In this document: one piece after another, positions 1 to 6,263 of the stretch | Layout of the letters: each line of letters begins with the position of its first letter | Position numbering within the stretch: the first letter of the stretch is position 1 | Source of the DNA: Halobacteria archaeon | GTDB taxonomy: Bacteria; Pseudomonadota; Gammaproteobacteria; UBA9214 | Length of the DNA: 8,219 nt | Direction of reading: 5' to 3' | Assembly (NCBI GenBank): GCA_013041945.1 | Contig: JABDRC010000231.1 | Coordinates: 1-8,219 of the forward strand | Position numbers and translations under genes: made by a program | The notes under the pieces: generated by a model | What the model was told of the DNA's origin: nothing | Database searches by the model: none | Seen by the model: only the letters and a program-made list of their open reading frames with translations

Positions 1-15
1 CAATTCTCCTGTCGC

Positions 16-810
16 ATGGCTGAGCGCCTGCAAAAAGTACTGGCACGTGCCGGCTTCGGCTCGCGCCGCGAAATCGAATCCTGGATCCGCGCCGGCCGTA
101 TCACGGTCAATAACCAGCCGGCCGAACTCGGGGTCAGCATCACCGACCGCGATCGCGTCAGTATCGATGGCCGGTCGGTGTCGTTCAGTACCGATCCCGG
201 CCGCAATATACGCACCCTGATTTACCACAAACCTGCCGGGGAGCTGACCACGCGCAAGGATGAGGAAGGTCGGCCGACCGTGTTCGACAGCCTGCCGCGC
301 ATCCGTCACGGACGCTGGATCTCGGTCGGCCGTCTGGACATGACCACCTCGGGACTGCTGCTGGCAACCACCGACGGCGAGCTCGCCCACCGCCTGATGC
401 ATCCCTCCTACGAAATCGAGCGGGAATATGCCGTACGGGTGCTGGGCGAGGTGAGCGAGATCATGCTGCACAATCTGCTCGAGGGCGTCCGGCTCGAGGA
501 CGGCATGGCCGCGTTTACCTCCATTCGGGACGCGGGCGGGCAGGGCGCCAATCACTGGTACCACGTCATCGTGCGCGAGGGCCGCAACCGCGAGGTGCGG
601 CGCCTGTGGGAGTCCCAGGGGCTGCAGGTCAGCCGCCTGATCCGCGTGCGCTTCGGGCCGGTCGGGTTGCCTTCCGAACTGCGCGCCGGTCGTTTTCGTG
701 ACCTGTCGCCGGCGGAGACGCGCGCGCTGTACAGCGCGGTCGATCTGCCGGTGCCGAAGGTCGTGCAAAAACCACGCCCGCGCGCGCGACGCGGTCGCCG
801 GGCACGCTAG
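16..810 (+). CDS. rluB: 23S rRNA pseudouridine synthase, RluB/RsuA family
   Basis: This 264-residue protein is predicted to isomerise a specific uridine of 23S rRNA to pseudouridine (U2605 in the E. coli RluB case). An S4 RNA-binding domain covers about residues 3-60, opening with RLQKVLARAGFGSRREIE. The catalytic domain follows, with the family signature GRLDMTTSGLLL at 105-116 and D108 as the expected nucleophile. The block GRNREVRRLWESQG (about 190-203) is also typical of RsuA/RluB enzymes. The C-terminal tail is very basic (PRPRARRGRRAR), a common rRNA-binding extension. The ATG at 16 fits the usual family N-terminus. No clear ribosome binding site precedes it, and the frame is open to the window edge, so a longer start cannot be excluded. 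The glycosylase gene follows after five bases, so the two are probably co-transcribed. The assignment to RluB rather than RluE or RsuA rests on overall resemblance. Confidence 0.93.
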   Translation: MAERLQKVLARAGFGSRREIESWIRAGRITVNNQPAELGVSITDRDRVSIDGRSVSFSTDPGRNIRTLIYHKPAGELTTRKDEEGRPTVFDSLPRIRHGRWISVGRLDMTTSGLLLATTDGELAHRLMHPSYEIEREYAVRVLGEVSEIMLHNLLEGVRLEDGMAAFTSIRDAGGQGANHWYHVIVREGRNREVRRLWESQGLQVSRLIRVRFGPVGLPSELRAGRFRDLSPAETRALYSAVDLPVPKVVQKPRPRARRGRRAR

Positions 811-815
811 ACGGT

Positions 816-1484
816 TTGCCGGTGCTGACGCGTCGCGGCCTGCTGGCAACCTACCGGTCGCTGCTGCGGATCTTCGGTGAGCAGCATTGGTGGCCGGCCG
901 ACACGCCGTTCGAGGTCATGGTCGGTGCGGTCCTCACCCAGAACACCGCGTGGAGCAATGTCGAGCGTGCCATTGCCAACCTCGCCGGGCGCGGCAAGCT
1001 GGATGCAGAACGCATACTGCGTGCGCGCAACGACCACCTGGCCGGCTGGCTGCGTCCCTCGGGTTATTTCAATATCAAGGCGCAGCGGCTGAAGAATTTC
1101 TGCCGCTGGTACCTGGAGCAGGGCGGCTACCGGCGGCTTGCGCGCATGCCGACGCACCGTCTGCGCCAGTCGCTGCTCTCGGTCAACGGCATCGGCCATG
1201 AAACCGCGGACGATATCCTGCTGTACGCCTTCGACAGGCCGGTGTTTGTCATCGACGCCTATACCCGGCGGCTGTTTTCACGGCTGGGGCTGGTTACCGG
1301 CGATGAGGCCTATGATGACATGCGGCTGGCAATCGAACAGTGTCTTGGCCACGACGCGGCTCTGTTCAATGAATATCACGCACTCATCGTGCGGCATGCA
1401 AAAGAACATTGCCGCGTGAAACCGCGGTGCAGCGATTGTGTCCTGAACGTGTCCTGCCCGGGCGCGAACACCGGCTCGCCATAG
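816..1484 (+). CDS. Endonuclease III-related DNA glycosylase (HhH-GPD, Fe-S)
   Basis: A 222-residue base-excision-repair DNA glycosylase of the HhH-GPD superfamily. Visible elements are TQNTAW (41-46) in the substrate pocket region, the helix-hairpin-helix VNGIGHETADDILLYAF (123-139), the catalytic aspartate D147 in FVIDAYTRR, and four C-terminal cysteines C199, C205, C208 and C214 (spacing 5-2-5) for a [4Fe-4S] cluster. The position that holds the catalytic lysine in E. coli Nth (GRKTA) is glutamate here (GHETA, E129). I therefore infer a monofunctional glycosylase without beta-lyase activity, resembling the endonuclease III-related/MagIII group rather than Nth itself. The cysteine spacing is also one residue shorter than the 6-2-5 of Nth. 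The start is non-ATG: TTG at 816 or GTG at 822. Homology to the family begins around residue 9, so either is possible. No ribosome binding site is obvious, and the five-base gap after rluB suggests translational coupling. Confidence 0.88.
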   Translation: MPVLTRRGLLATYRSLLRIFGEQHWWPADTPFEVMVGAVLTQNTAWSNVERAIANLAGRGKLDAERILRARNDHLAGWLRPSGYFNIKAQRLKNFCRWYLEQGGYRRLARMPTHRLRQSLLSVNGIGHETADDILLYAFDRPVFVIDAYTRRLFSRLGLVTGDEAYDDMRLAIEQCLGHDAALFNEYHALIVRHAKEHCRVKPRCSDCVLNVSCPGANTGSP

Positions 1485-1502
1485 GGAGGCGGGGCCTGAA
1501 TC

Positions 1503-1511
1503 TGCTAAAAT
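1503..1511 (+). promoter_or_regulatory. Candidate extended -10 promoter element
   Basis: The sequence TGCTAAAAT fits an extended -10 (TGnTAAAAT, close to TGnTATAAT), 19 bases after the glycosylase stop. No good -35 hexamer lies at the usual distance, which an extended -10 can tolerate. Transcription would begin near 1517-1520, giving a leader of about 70 bases before the ATG at 1589. This supports the later start codons over one inside the glycosylase gene. Confidence 0.4.
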
Positions 1512-1588
1512 ACCCCCAACGGTACCCGGCAAGTGCAGGCACTGATGCGAACATGATTCCGGCTGACAGACATGATGCACGAGGACGC

Positions 1589-2722
1589 ATGGCTGCACGC
1601 ATAACGCGTGCCGATCGTGGTGTCCTGCAATGGTTGTGCGTCCTTGTGATTGCGTTCGCACTGCTTGCCTGCGAGGGCAAGCCGCCGGCGGATGCCATGA
1701 CGCAGGATCCGGCTGACAAGGCGCCGCAGGCAGCGGTGCAGGCTCACCCGGAGAAAACGCCCGAAGCGCTCGAGGCCGGCATGATCAATCCGGGCTATAC
1801 GGAGAAACCGGCCTGGTTCGCCAATTCATTCCTCGATCTGCGCGACGATGTTGCAGAGGCCGCGGCGTCCGGCAAGCGCGTGCTGCTGTACTTCTACCAG
1901 GATGGCTGCCCTTACTGCAAGAAACTGCTCGACACCAATTTCGCGCTGGCCGACACGGAGAAACGCACCCGCGAGAAGTTCGAGGTGATTGCCATCAACA
2001 TGTGGGGCGACCGGGAGGTGACCGGCCTGGACGGTGAGGAAGCGACCGAGAAGACCTTTGCCAGGTCGCTGCGCGTGATGTTCACGCCAACCCTGCTGTT
2101 TCTGAACGAGTCCGGCAAGGTCGTGCTGCGGCTGAACGGATACTACCCGCCGCACAAGTTCAATACCGCGCTGGACTATGCCGCGCAGTACAACGGCAGC
2201 GAACCGGCCTTTAACGAGTACCTGGCCGAGGTCTCGCCGTCCGCCGCCAGCGGTGTCATGCACCACGAGGCATCCTTCCTGCCCCCGGGCAGCAGTCTTG
2301 CCGCACGCGCATCCGGCAAGCCGCTGCTGGTCATGTTCGAACAGAAGGAGTGCGCACCCTGCGACGAGTTGCACCGCGACATCCTCAAGCGCCCGGCAAG
2401 CCGGGAACAACTGGCGCGCTTCGACGTCCTGCTGGTGGATATGTGGTCAAACGAATCGCTGGTACTGCCGGACGGCACGCAAACGACGCCTGCCCGCTGG
2501 GCCCGGCAGCTGGGCGTCCAGTATGCGCCGTCACTGGTGTTTTTCGACGCTGGTCGCGAGGTGTTCCGCACCGAGTCATATCTGAAGGCCTTTCATACCC
2601 AGTCGGCCATGGACTACGTGGCCTCGGCCGCCTACCGGGAACAGCCCGAGTTCCAGCGCTTCATCGCCACGCGCGCGGAGGCGCTGGAGGCGCAAGGCAT
2701 CCATGTTGACCTGATGAACTGA
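1589..2722 (+). CDS. Lipoprotein with two tandem thioredoxin-fold domains
   Basis: A 377-residue secreted protein, numbered from the ATG at 1589. A lipoprotein signal peptide ends at lipobox LLAC with C28, followed by a Pro/Ala-rich linker. Two thioredoxin-like domains of similar layout follow. Domain 1 (about 81-200) has CPYC at 107-110 and the cis-proline P167 in FTPTLLF. Domain 2 (about 236-350) has CAPC at 255-258 and P314 in YAPSLVFF. Both share a DMW/NMW strand, an acidic/Gly loop, and an 'A.L.V...P.L.FF...G..V.R...Y' tail, which points to internal duplication. Both active sites are intact CxxC, so a role in periplasmic disulfide reduction or exchange is likely; the partner is unknown. 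SoxW-like thioredoxins are the nearest family I can suggest. The frame is open from 1409, inside the previous gene, but the signal peptide favours 1589 (GAGGA three bases upstream) or 1553. The next gene starts 49 bases downstream. Confidence 0.83.
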   Translation: MAARITRADRGVLQWLCVLVIAFALLACEGKPPADAMTQDPADKAPQAAVQAHPEKTPEALEAGMINPGYTEKPAWFANSFLDLRDDVAEAAASGKRVLLYFYQDGCPYCKKLLDTNFALADTEKRTREKFEVIAINMWGDREVTGLDGEEATEKTFARSLRVMFTPTLLFLNESGKVVLRLNGYYPPHKFNTALDYAAQYNGSEPAFNEYLAEVSPSAASGVMHHEASFLPPGSSLAARASGKPLLVMFEQKECAPCDELHRDILKRPASREQLARFDVLLVDMWSNESLVLPDGTQTTPARWARQLGVQYAPSLVFFDAGREVFRTESYLKAFHTQSAMDYVASAAYREQPEFQRFIATRAEALEAQGIHVDLMN

Positions 2723-2771
2723 TATTGTCGGCGACACGCCTGAACTGTATCTGTATGGAGATATCTGCACA

Positions 2772-3206
2772 ATGCGCCACAGACCGCTGCTGAAACTGCT
2801 GATGACCCCGTTTCCGTATTCCGTCGGGCCGGAAACCGCGGTAAGCGATGCCCTTGAAAAGATGCAGGCGCACGCGTTTCATCATCTGCCGGTGACTGAT
2901 GGTCATGCATTGGTGGGGGTCATCACGGAGCGTGATATCAGGAACCTGCAGGCGGGCAGTCTGGCGTCGCAAGCCAGTGACGAACTCACAGTGAAGGATA
3001 TGTATATCCACGATGCGTACATCGTCGATATCAACGAGCCGCTGGACAACGTGTTGCTGGAAATGGCGAAACGCCACATCGGTTCGGTGCTGGTCACCCG
3101 CAAGGGAAATCTGGCCGGCGTTTTTACCAGCACCGATGCCTGCCGCGGGTTTGGCGACTTTATGCGGGAACGGTTTCCGCACGACGATGGCAACGATGCC
3201 GCATGA
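2772..3206 (+). CDS. Two-CBS-domain protein
   Basis: A 144-residue cytoplasmic protein consisting almost entirely of a CBS pair (Bateman module). CBS1 spans about residues 8-62, with the typical HHLPVTDGHALVGVITERDI. CBS2 spans about 75-130, with IGSVLVTRKGNLAGVFTSTD. No catalytic, DNA-binding or membrane domain is attached. Stand-alone CBS pairs generally bind adenine nucleotides or other ligands and regulate partner proteins; the ligand and partner cannot be read from the sequence. A GGAG at 2757-2760 lies 11 bases before the ATG, somewhat far but usable. The gene follows the thioredoxin lipoprotein after 49 bases with no terminator seen, so shared transcription is possible. Confidence 0.88.
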   Translation: MRHRPLLKLLMTPFPYSVGPETAVSDALEKMQAHAFHHLPVTDGHALVGVITERDIRNLQAGSLASQASDELTVKDMYIHDAYIVDINEPLDNVLLEMAKRHIGSVLVTRKGNLAGVFTSTDACRGFGDFMRERFPHDDGNDAA

Positions 3207-3358
3207 TTGTTGCGCCGGTCTTGCGACAGTGTTTGATGGTGCAGGCTGTTCGCCCGGGCCGGGCTATGCGGCAAATTACAGGGTAACACTGCGGCAAGCA
3301 GGTACTTGCTCCCTTGTTTCCCTGTCCCGAGAAATTACTGGTAACAGGTGGTGACATG

Positions 3359-3712
3359 ATGAAGATATTTTATTTACTGGTGACAGCAATATTGTTGACG
3401 GCGTGCTCCTCGCAAAGAATTATTGTCGACCAGCAGGCAACGGACATGTCGATGTACAATCGCGATCTGGCCGAATGCCGCTCGTATGCGGAACAGGTCC
3501 CGACCGGGACCGAGGCCGCCAGGGGCGCCGTGGGTGGCGCGGTCATCGGCGGGGTCCTCGGCGCAGTCGTGGGGGACAGCCGCACGGCAAGCAGGGGCGC
3601 CGGTGCCGGTGCCGTGGTCGGCGGTGTGCGCGGTGGCGGCCGGGCGGAAAACGAGAAAGACCGGGTGGTGAAGAACTGCCTGCGTAACCGGGGCTACAAG
3701 GTGCTTAACTAG
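3359..3712 (+). CDS. Small glycine-zipper lipoprotein
   Basis: A 117-residue envelope protein, numbered from the ATG at 3359. The signal peptide ends in lipobox LTAC with C16. After a short polar stretch comes a glycine zipper (about 56-93) rich in G-x-x-x-G spacings (AVGGAVIGGVLGAVVG, then AGAGAVVGGVRGGG). The zipper is interrupted by a charged loop and followed by a tail with CLRNRGYKVLN. C40 and C107 could form a disulfide. Glycine-zipper lipoproteins of this size are common in the proteobacterial outer membrane or periplasm, with poorly defined roles in envelope integrity. Two adjacent ATGs (3356 and 3359) are possible. AGGTGG at 3346-3351 sits four and seven bases away respectively, which favours 3359. 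The longer frame from 3314 would place the signal peptide internally and is unlikely. Confidence 0.78.
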   Translation: MKIFYLLVTAILLTACSSQRIIVDQQATDMSMYNRDLAECRSYAEQVPTGTEAARGAVGGAVIGGVLGAVVGDSRTASRGAGAGAVVGGVRGGGRAENEKDRVVKNCLRNRGYKVLN

Positions 3713-3766
3713 AGAATCCCGGGCGATAGCCCGCGACTTGCGGACACAAATAACAAGGTTGACGAT

Positions 3767-4717
3767 ATGAAACAGTTGCAGACGATAATCACAATCTTCC
3801 TGGTTACGACCTCGCTGGCAGCATGGGGCGCGGATCCGGTGCCGGATTACCCGGCGGAGAAACTCAGCGAGCATGTCTGGGTGATCCACGGTCCGACGGA
3901 ATTACCCAATCCGGGGAACAAGGGCTTTATGAACAATCCGGCCTTCGTGATTACCGGTGCCGGCGTCGCAGTCATCGACCCGGGTTCGACCCTCGAGACA
4001 GGCCGCATGGTTCTGCGGCAAATCAGGAGAGTCACGCAACAGCCCGTCACACATGTGTTCGCCTCGCATATCCATGGCGATCACTGGCTCGGCAATCAGG
4101 CCATCCGGGAAGACTATCCGGCTGCAAGGTTCTATGCGCACCCCGCGATGATCGAGCAGGCCAATGCAGGCGAGGCGGAAAGCTGGGTGAAGATCATGGA
4201 CCAGCTCACGGAAGGCGCATCCAAAGGTACCGAGGCTGTCATCCCCGACCAGCCCCTGACAGATGGCCAGGAGATCAAGGTGGGTGACCTGACCTTCAGG
4301 GTCTACCTGACGGACTGGGCCCATACCAGGACAGACGCCATGATCGAGGTCGTCGAGGACTCGCTGCTGGCAACGGGCGACAATGTCCTGTACCAGCGTA
4401 TTGGCCGTATGGATGACGGGTCTTTCCGGGGCAATCTCGCTGCCTGTGAACAGGCCCACGGGTTACAGCTGCAACACTACATTCCCGGTCATGGTCCCTC
4501 GGGTGGCCCGGAGGTCATCAAGCCCTTCTGCAATTACCTGCAGGTGCTGTATGAGAAAGTGGCCGAATTGTACGAACAGGGTCTCAGCGACTTCGAGATG
4601 AAAGATACTGTCGTCGAGAGCCTGTCGGCTTTCCAGGACTGGTCCGGTTTCAAGGATGAAATTGGCAAGCACATCAGTCTTGCCTTGCTTGAGGTCGAAC
4701 AGGCTGAATTCGAGTAA
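3767..4717 (+). CDS. Exported metallo-beta-lactamase-fold hydrolase
   Basis: A 316-residue MBL-fold protein with an N-terminal signal peptide (hydrophobic 5-18, likely cleavage after AWGA near residue 22), so probably periplasmic. The dinuclear zinc ligands are all visible: HIHGDH at 101-106, H186 in WAHTRTD, D205 in ATGDNVLY, and H242 in PGHGPSGG. AVIDPG (68-73) is the usual strand-loop before the first motif. The arrangement resembles SoxH and the quinoprotein-relay zinc metallohydrolases more than antibiotic-degrading class B enzymes, so I would not call it a resistance gene. The substrate is unknown. The tail after 260 is helical and charged. AAGG at 3755-3758 lies eight bases before the ATG, a good ribosome binding site. 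The gene lies 54 bases after the glycine-zipper gene with no convincing terminator between them. Confidence 0.87.
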   Translation: MKQLQTIITIFLVTTSLAAWGADPVPDYPAEKLSEHVWVIHGPTELPNPGNKGFMNNPAFVITGAGVAVIDPGSTLETGRMVLRQIRRVTQQPVTHVFASHIHGDHWLGNQAIREDYPAARFYAHPAMIEQANAGEAESWVKIMDQLTEGASKGTEAVIPDQPLTDGQEIKVGDLTFRVYLTDWAHTRTDAMIEVVEDSLLATGDNVLYQRIGRMDDGSFRGNLAACEQAHGLQLQHYIPGHGPSGGPEVIKPFCNYLQVLYEKVAELYEQGLSDFEMKDTVVESLSAFQDWSGFKDEIGKHISLALLEVEQAEFE

Positions 4718-4842
4718 CTGTATGGAGGAAAGCAGCGAAGCAGATCCATGCCAACAGTAAACTGATTAACATATGGATGGCTCGGGGTAATTTGGTGCAA
4801 GAGAAAAATATCAGAGGATACCTGATGATTGAGGGTCCGTTT

Positions 4843-4917
4843 TCTGCCAACTTCAGTCATTCCCGCGAAGGCGGGAATCCAGTCATCCATCTTCATGGGA
4901 GGTCTTGAACCGGCCAG
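4843..4917. repeat. 67-base repeat unit A with REP-like hairpin
   Basis: The core at 4846-4886 matches 6334-6374 at 40 of 41 bases. Its centre is a perfect hairpin: ATTCCCGC (4859-4866), loop GAAG, GCGGGAAT (4871-4878). The 23 bases after the core (4887-4909) match unit B at 15 of 23 positions. At 4910, exactly 67 bases after the unit start, CCGGCCA appears again, so a second unit begins and then degenerates. The hairpin resembles the dispersed intergenic palindromes of many Gamma- and Betaproteobacteria. Confidence 0.85.
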
Positions 4918-5010
4918 AACCGGGCATAGACCACAGACGTGCTACCAGGCTAATGCTGGATTCCAGATCAGGGCCTGCCGGCCAATAGTTCTCCTTACCG
5001 TAAATATAAA

Positions 5011-5030
5011 CGGCGATACTTAGGTCGCCG
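5011..5030 (-). terminator. Candidate rho-independent terminator of the repeat-protein gene
   Basis: Read on the minus strand, CGGCGA and TCGCCG form a perfect six-pair GC-rich stem with an eight-base loop. It is followed at once by the T-rich TTTATATTTA. It lies about 60 bases beyond the stop of the minus-strand gene ending at 5092, a plausible place. On the plus strand the following bases are less T-rich, so it would act mainly on minus-strand transcripts. Confidence 0.45.
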
Positions 5031-5091
5031 CTATTTAGCAAGAAGCGTCAGTAGATGTCAGCTACATACCATTGAGGCACGGCCGCCATGT

Positions 5092-5514
5092 TCAGGGTGA
5101 TTGGCTAGGCGCTGAGGTGTTCTGGTTTAAATCCGTATTTGATTCTGGTTTTGTTTCTTTCCGACCCTGAACAGTGGTTTTGGTTTTGTTCCATGCCTTA
5201 GCACTGCCTTCCTTGGTAGCATCCCAGATATTACTGGACACCTCCTTCGTCTTGCCCCATGCCTTGGCACTACCATCCTTGGTGGCACCCCAGACATCAT
5301 TGGACACGTCCTTCGTCTTGTCCCATGTCTTCGCACTGCCTTCTTTGGTCTTGTCCCACACAGTTGCAGAATCTTCTAGGGGAGTCGCCGGGGTCTTGGT
5401 GGTGACCTCTCCGATTGGCTGATCTTCTGCCAGCGAAATTTCCGTGGTTATGCACGCACCGAGTAAGGCAATACTTGCCAGAAATGCATTAAATTTACAT
5501 CGATTCAATTTCAT
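5092..5514 (-). CDS. Exported protein with six 11-residue Trp/Lys repeats
   Basis: A 140-residue protein of no family I can name. The N-terminus is a signal peptide with a possible lipobox LGAC (C21); cleavage after SLA (A29) by signal peptidase I is the alternative. Residues 52-117 are six consecutive 11-mers starting with a hydrophobic residue and Trp: VWDKTKEGSAK, TWDKTKDVSND, VWGATKDGSAK, AWGKTKEVSSN, IWDATKEGSAK, AWNKTKTTVQG. Odd and even units differ, so the true unit is 22 residues (66 bases). The pattern is charged, rich in Ala and Thr, and helix-prone, reminiscent of group 3 LEA and other hendecad proteins. A stress or desiccation role is only a suggestion. The last about 23 residues are polar and probably disordered. 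A strong AAAGGAG lies only two bases from the ATG; a TTG at codon 3 would have eight-base spacing. It diverges from the cyclic-nucleotide-binding gene. Confidence 0.8.
   Translation of the reverse strand: MKLNRCKFNAFLASIALLGACITTEISLAEDQPIGEVTTKTPATPLEDSATVWDKTKEGSAKTWDKTKDVSNDVWGATKDGSAKAWGKTKEVSSNIWDATKEGSAKAWNKTKTTVQGRKETKPESNTDLNQNTSAPSQSP
5164..5361 (-). repeat. Three degenerate 66-base coding repeats
   Basis: DNA encoding residues 52-117 of the minus-strand protein repeats with a 66-base period, each period giving two 11-residue units. The copies have diverged mostly at third codon positions and a few residues. This suggests expansion by duplication followed by selection to keep the protein pattern. 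Confidence 0.75.
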
Positions 5515-5516
5515 TT

Positions 5517-5523
5517 CTCCTTT
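5517..5523 (-). promoter_or_regulatory. Strong Shine-Dalgarno, unusually close to ATG
   Basis: AAAGGAG on the minus strand is a near-perfect anti-16S complement, but GGAG ends only two bases before the ATG at 5514. If the ribosome uses the TTG at codon 3 instead, spacing becomes eight bases and the protein loses only two residues. Either way the signal peptide is kept. Confidence 0.6.
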
Positions 5524-5626
5524 GATTTATTCATGGTCAACTGTCGATTGATACTACCGCAACTATTTATGGGAACATCTCAGTAGCCGTGCCGCAACAA
5601 CGGACATACACATTATTTGAGAATAC

Positions 5627-5651
5627 TTGGTTGTCGACCATCTTCAACCAA
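5627..5651. promoter_or_regulatory. Inverted repeat in the divergent upstream region
   Basis: TTGGTTG (5627-5633) and CAACCAA (5645-5651) are perfect 7-base arms with an 11-base spacer. The centre-to-centre distance of 18 bases is about 1.7 helical turns. It lies 61 bases before the 5712 start and 113 bases before the divergent 5514 start, so it could be an operator for either gene. No regulator gene for it is visible in the window. Confidence 0.4.
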
Positions 5652-5711
5652 ACAGCTAAAAAAATGGCGAACTAATTTCCAGTTTTTAGGATTCCGTCAC
5701 ACAAACAGGTC

Positions 5712-6161
5712 ATGAATATCTGGTATTGGCCGAATAATGGTTCATTATCTCACCTGCAGCGAGTCATGCTGGTTGGCAATATCGGGAGTGGAAGACAAGT
5801 GGAATCAAGTCTATTGAATATGGTTCAGACCGTCGGTAGCCCCCGGACGTATGAACCCGGCGAGAAGGTGTTTATCGAAGGATCGCCGGGCACCACGATG
5901 TACGTTGTCCTCGACGGAAATATCGAAATTAGTGTGGGAGGCAAGTTTATGGGGGTTGCTGGGCGGGGGGCGATCATTGGCGAGATGGCGCTGATTGATT
6001 CCAGTACCCGGAGTGCAACCGTGGTGGCGAAAGACTATTGTGTTCTTGCACAGGTGAATCACAGTCAGTTTCTGTCACTAATGGAGAAGGCCCCCTCTTT
6101 CTCGCTGTGCGTGATGAAGAGCCTTGTAACCAGGCTCCGCAACGTAGATGCAATGATCTGA
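5712..6161 (+). CDS. Stand-alone cyclic-nucleotide-binding domain protein
   Basis: A protein of up to 149 residues, most of which (about 35-145) is a single CRP-type cyclic-nucleotide-binding domain: RTYEPGEKVFIEGSPG, MYVVLDGNIEIS, then the phosphate-binding cassette GEMALIDSSTRSATV (90-104). E91 and R100, which contact the ribose and cyclic phosphate in CRP-type proteins, are both present, so ligand binding is plausible. There is no helix-turn-helix, kinase or channel domain, so it cannot be a transcription factor on its own. The start is uncertain. The ATG at 5712 gives about 35 residues before the domain. GTG 5799, with GGAAG at 5790-5794 just upstream, or ATG 5820, would give the more usual compact length. 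It diverges from the 11-residue-repeat gene; a functional link is possible but not shown. Confidence 0.82.
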   Translation: MNIWYWPNNGSLSHLQRVMLVGNIGSGRQVESSLLNMVQTVGSPRTYEPGEKVFIEGSPGTTMYVVLDGNIEISVGGKFMGVAGRGAIIGEMALIDSSTRSATVVAKDYCVLAQVNHSQFLSLMEKAPSFSLCVMKSLVTRLRNVDAMI

Positions 6162-6201
6162 AACGGTTTCAGCCGGATACCGTACATGCTCAATGATCAT
6201 T

Positions 6202-6226
6202 ATCGGCCCATATACAAATGGCCGAT
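6202..6226 (+). terminator. Possible weak terminator after the CNBD gene
   Basis: ATCGGCC (6202-6208) and GGCCGAT (6220-6226) form a perfect 7-pair stem with an 11-base loop, 40 bases after the stop codon. The following bases (TTCACTACGTTT) are only partly T-rich, so termination may be weak. A separate 10-base palindrome AATGATCATT sits just upstream at 6192-6201. Confidence 0.3.
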
Positions 6227-6263
6227 TTCACTACGTTTATGACCTTTAAGTAGATTCTCTGTA

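Larger units (their letters stand above)
4718..5091. other. Intergenic region with REP-like repeat and a terminator
   Basis: These 374 bases separate the MBL gene from the convergent 11-residue-repeat gene. They contain one 67-base repeat unit with a REP-like hairpin (4843-4909), the beginning of a second copy (from 4910) and a hairpin at 5011-5030. I see no credible gene. The short plus-strand frame across it (TTG start at 4829) contains VIPAKAGIQ, which is simply the translation of the REP hairpin. Confidence 0.7.

Noticed and set aside
1409..1588. Longer N-terminus of the thioredoxin lipoprotein starting inside the glycosylase gene
   Set aside because: It would overlap the glycosylase 3' end by 76 bases and bury the signal peptide about 75 residues inside. 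The candidate promoter also lies downstream of that start.
3250..3265. GCCCG-GGC-CGGGC hairpin after the CBS gene as a terminator
   Set aside because: The loop is only three bases and no T-run follows.
3720..3733. CGGGC-GATA-GCCCG hairpin after the glycine-zipper gene as a terminator
   Set aside because: Only five pairs and no following T-run. The next gene starts 34 bases on, so read-through is more likely.
3767..4717. Calling the MBL-fold gene a beta-lactamase resistance gene
   Set aside because: The overall layout resembles SoxH/quinoprotein-relay hydrolases rather than class B lactamases, and HxHxDH alone only shows the fold.
4829..5023. 64-residue plus-strand frame with TTG start containing VIPAKAGIQ
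   Set aside because: This peptide is the translation of the REP-like hairpin and is a well-known source of false ORFs. There is no ribosome binding site.
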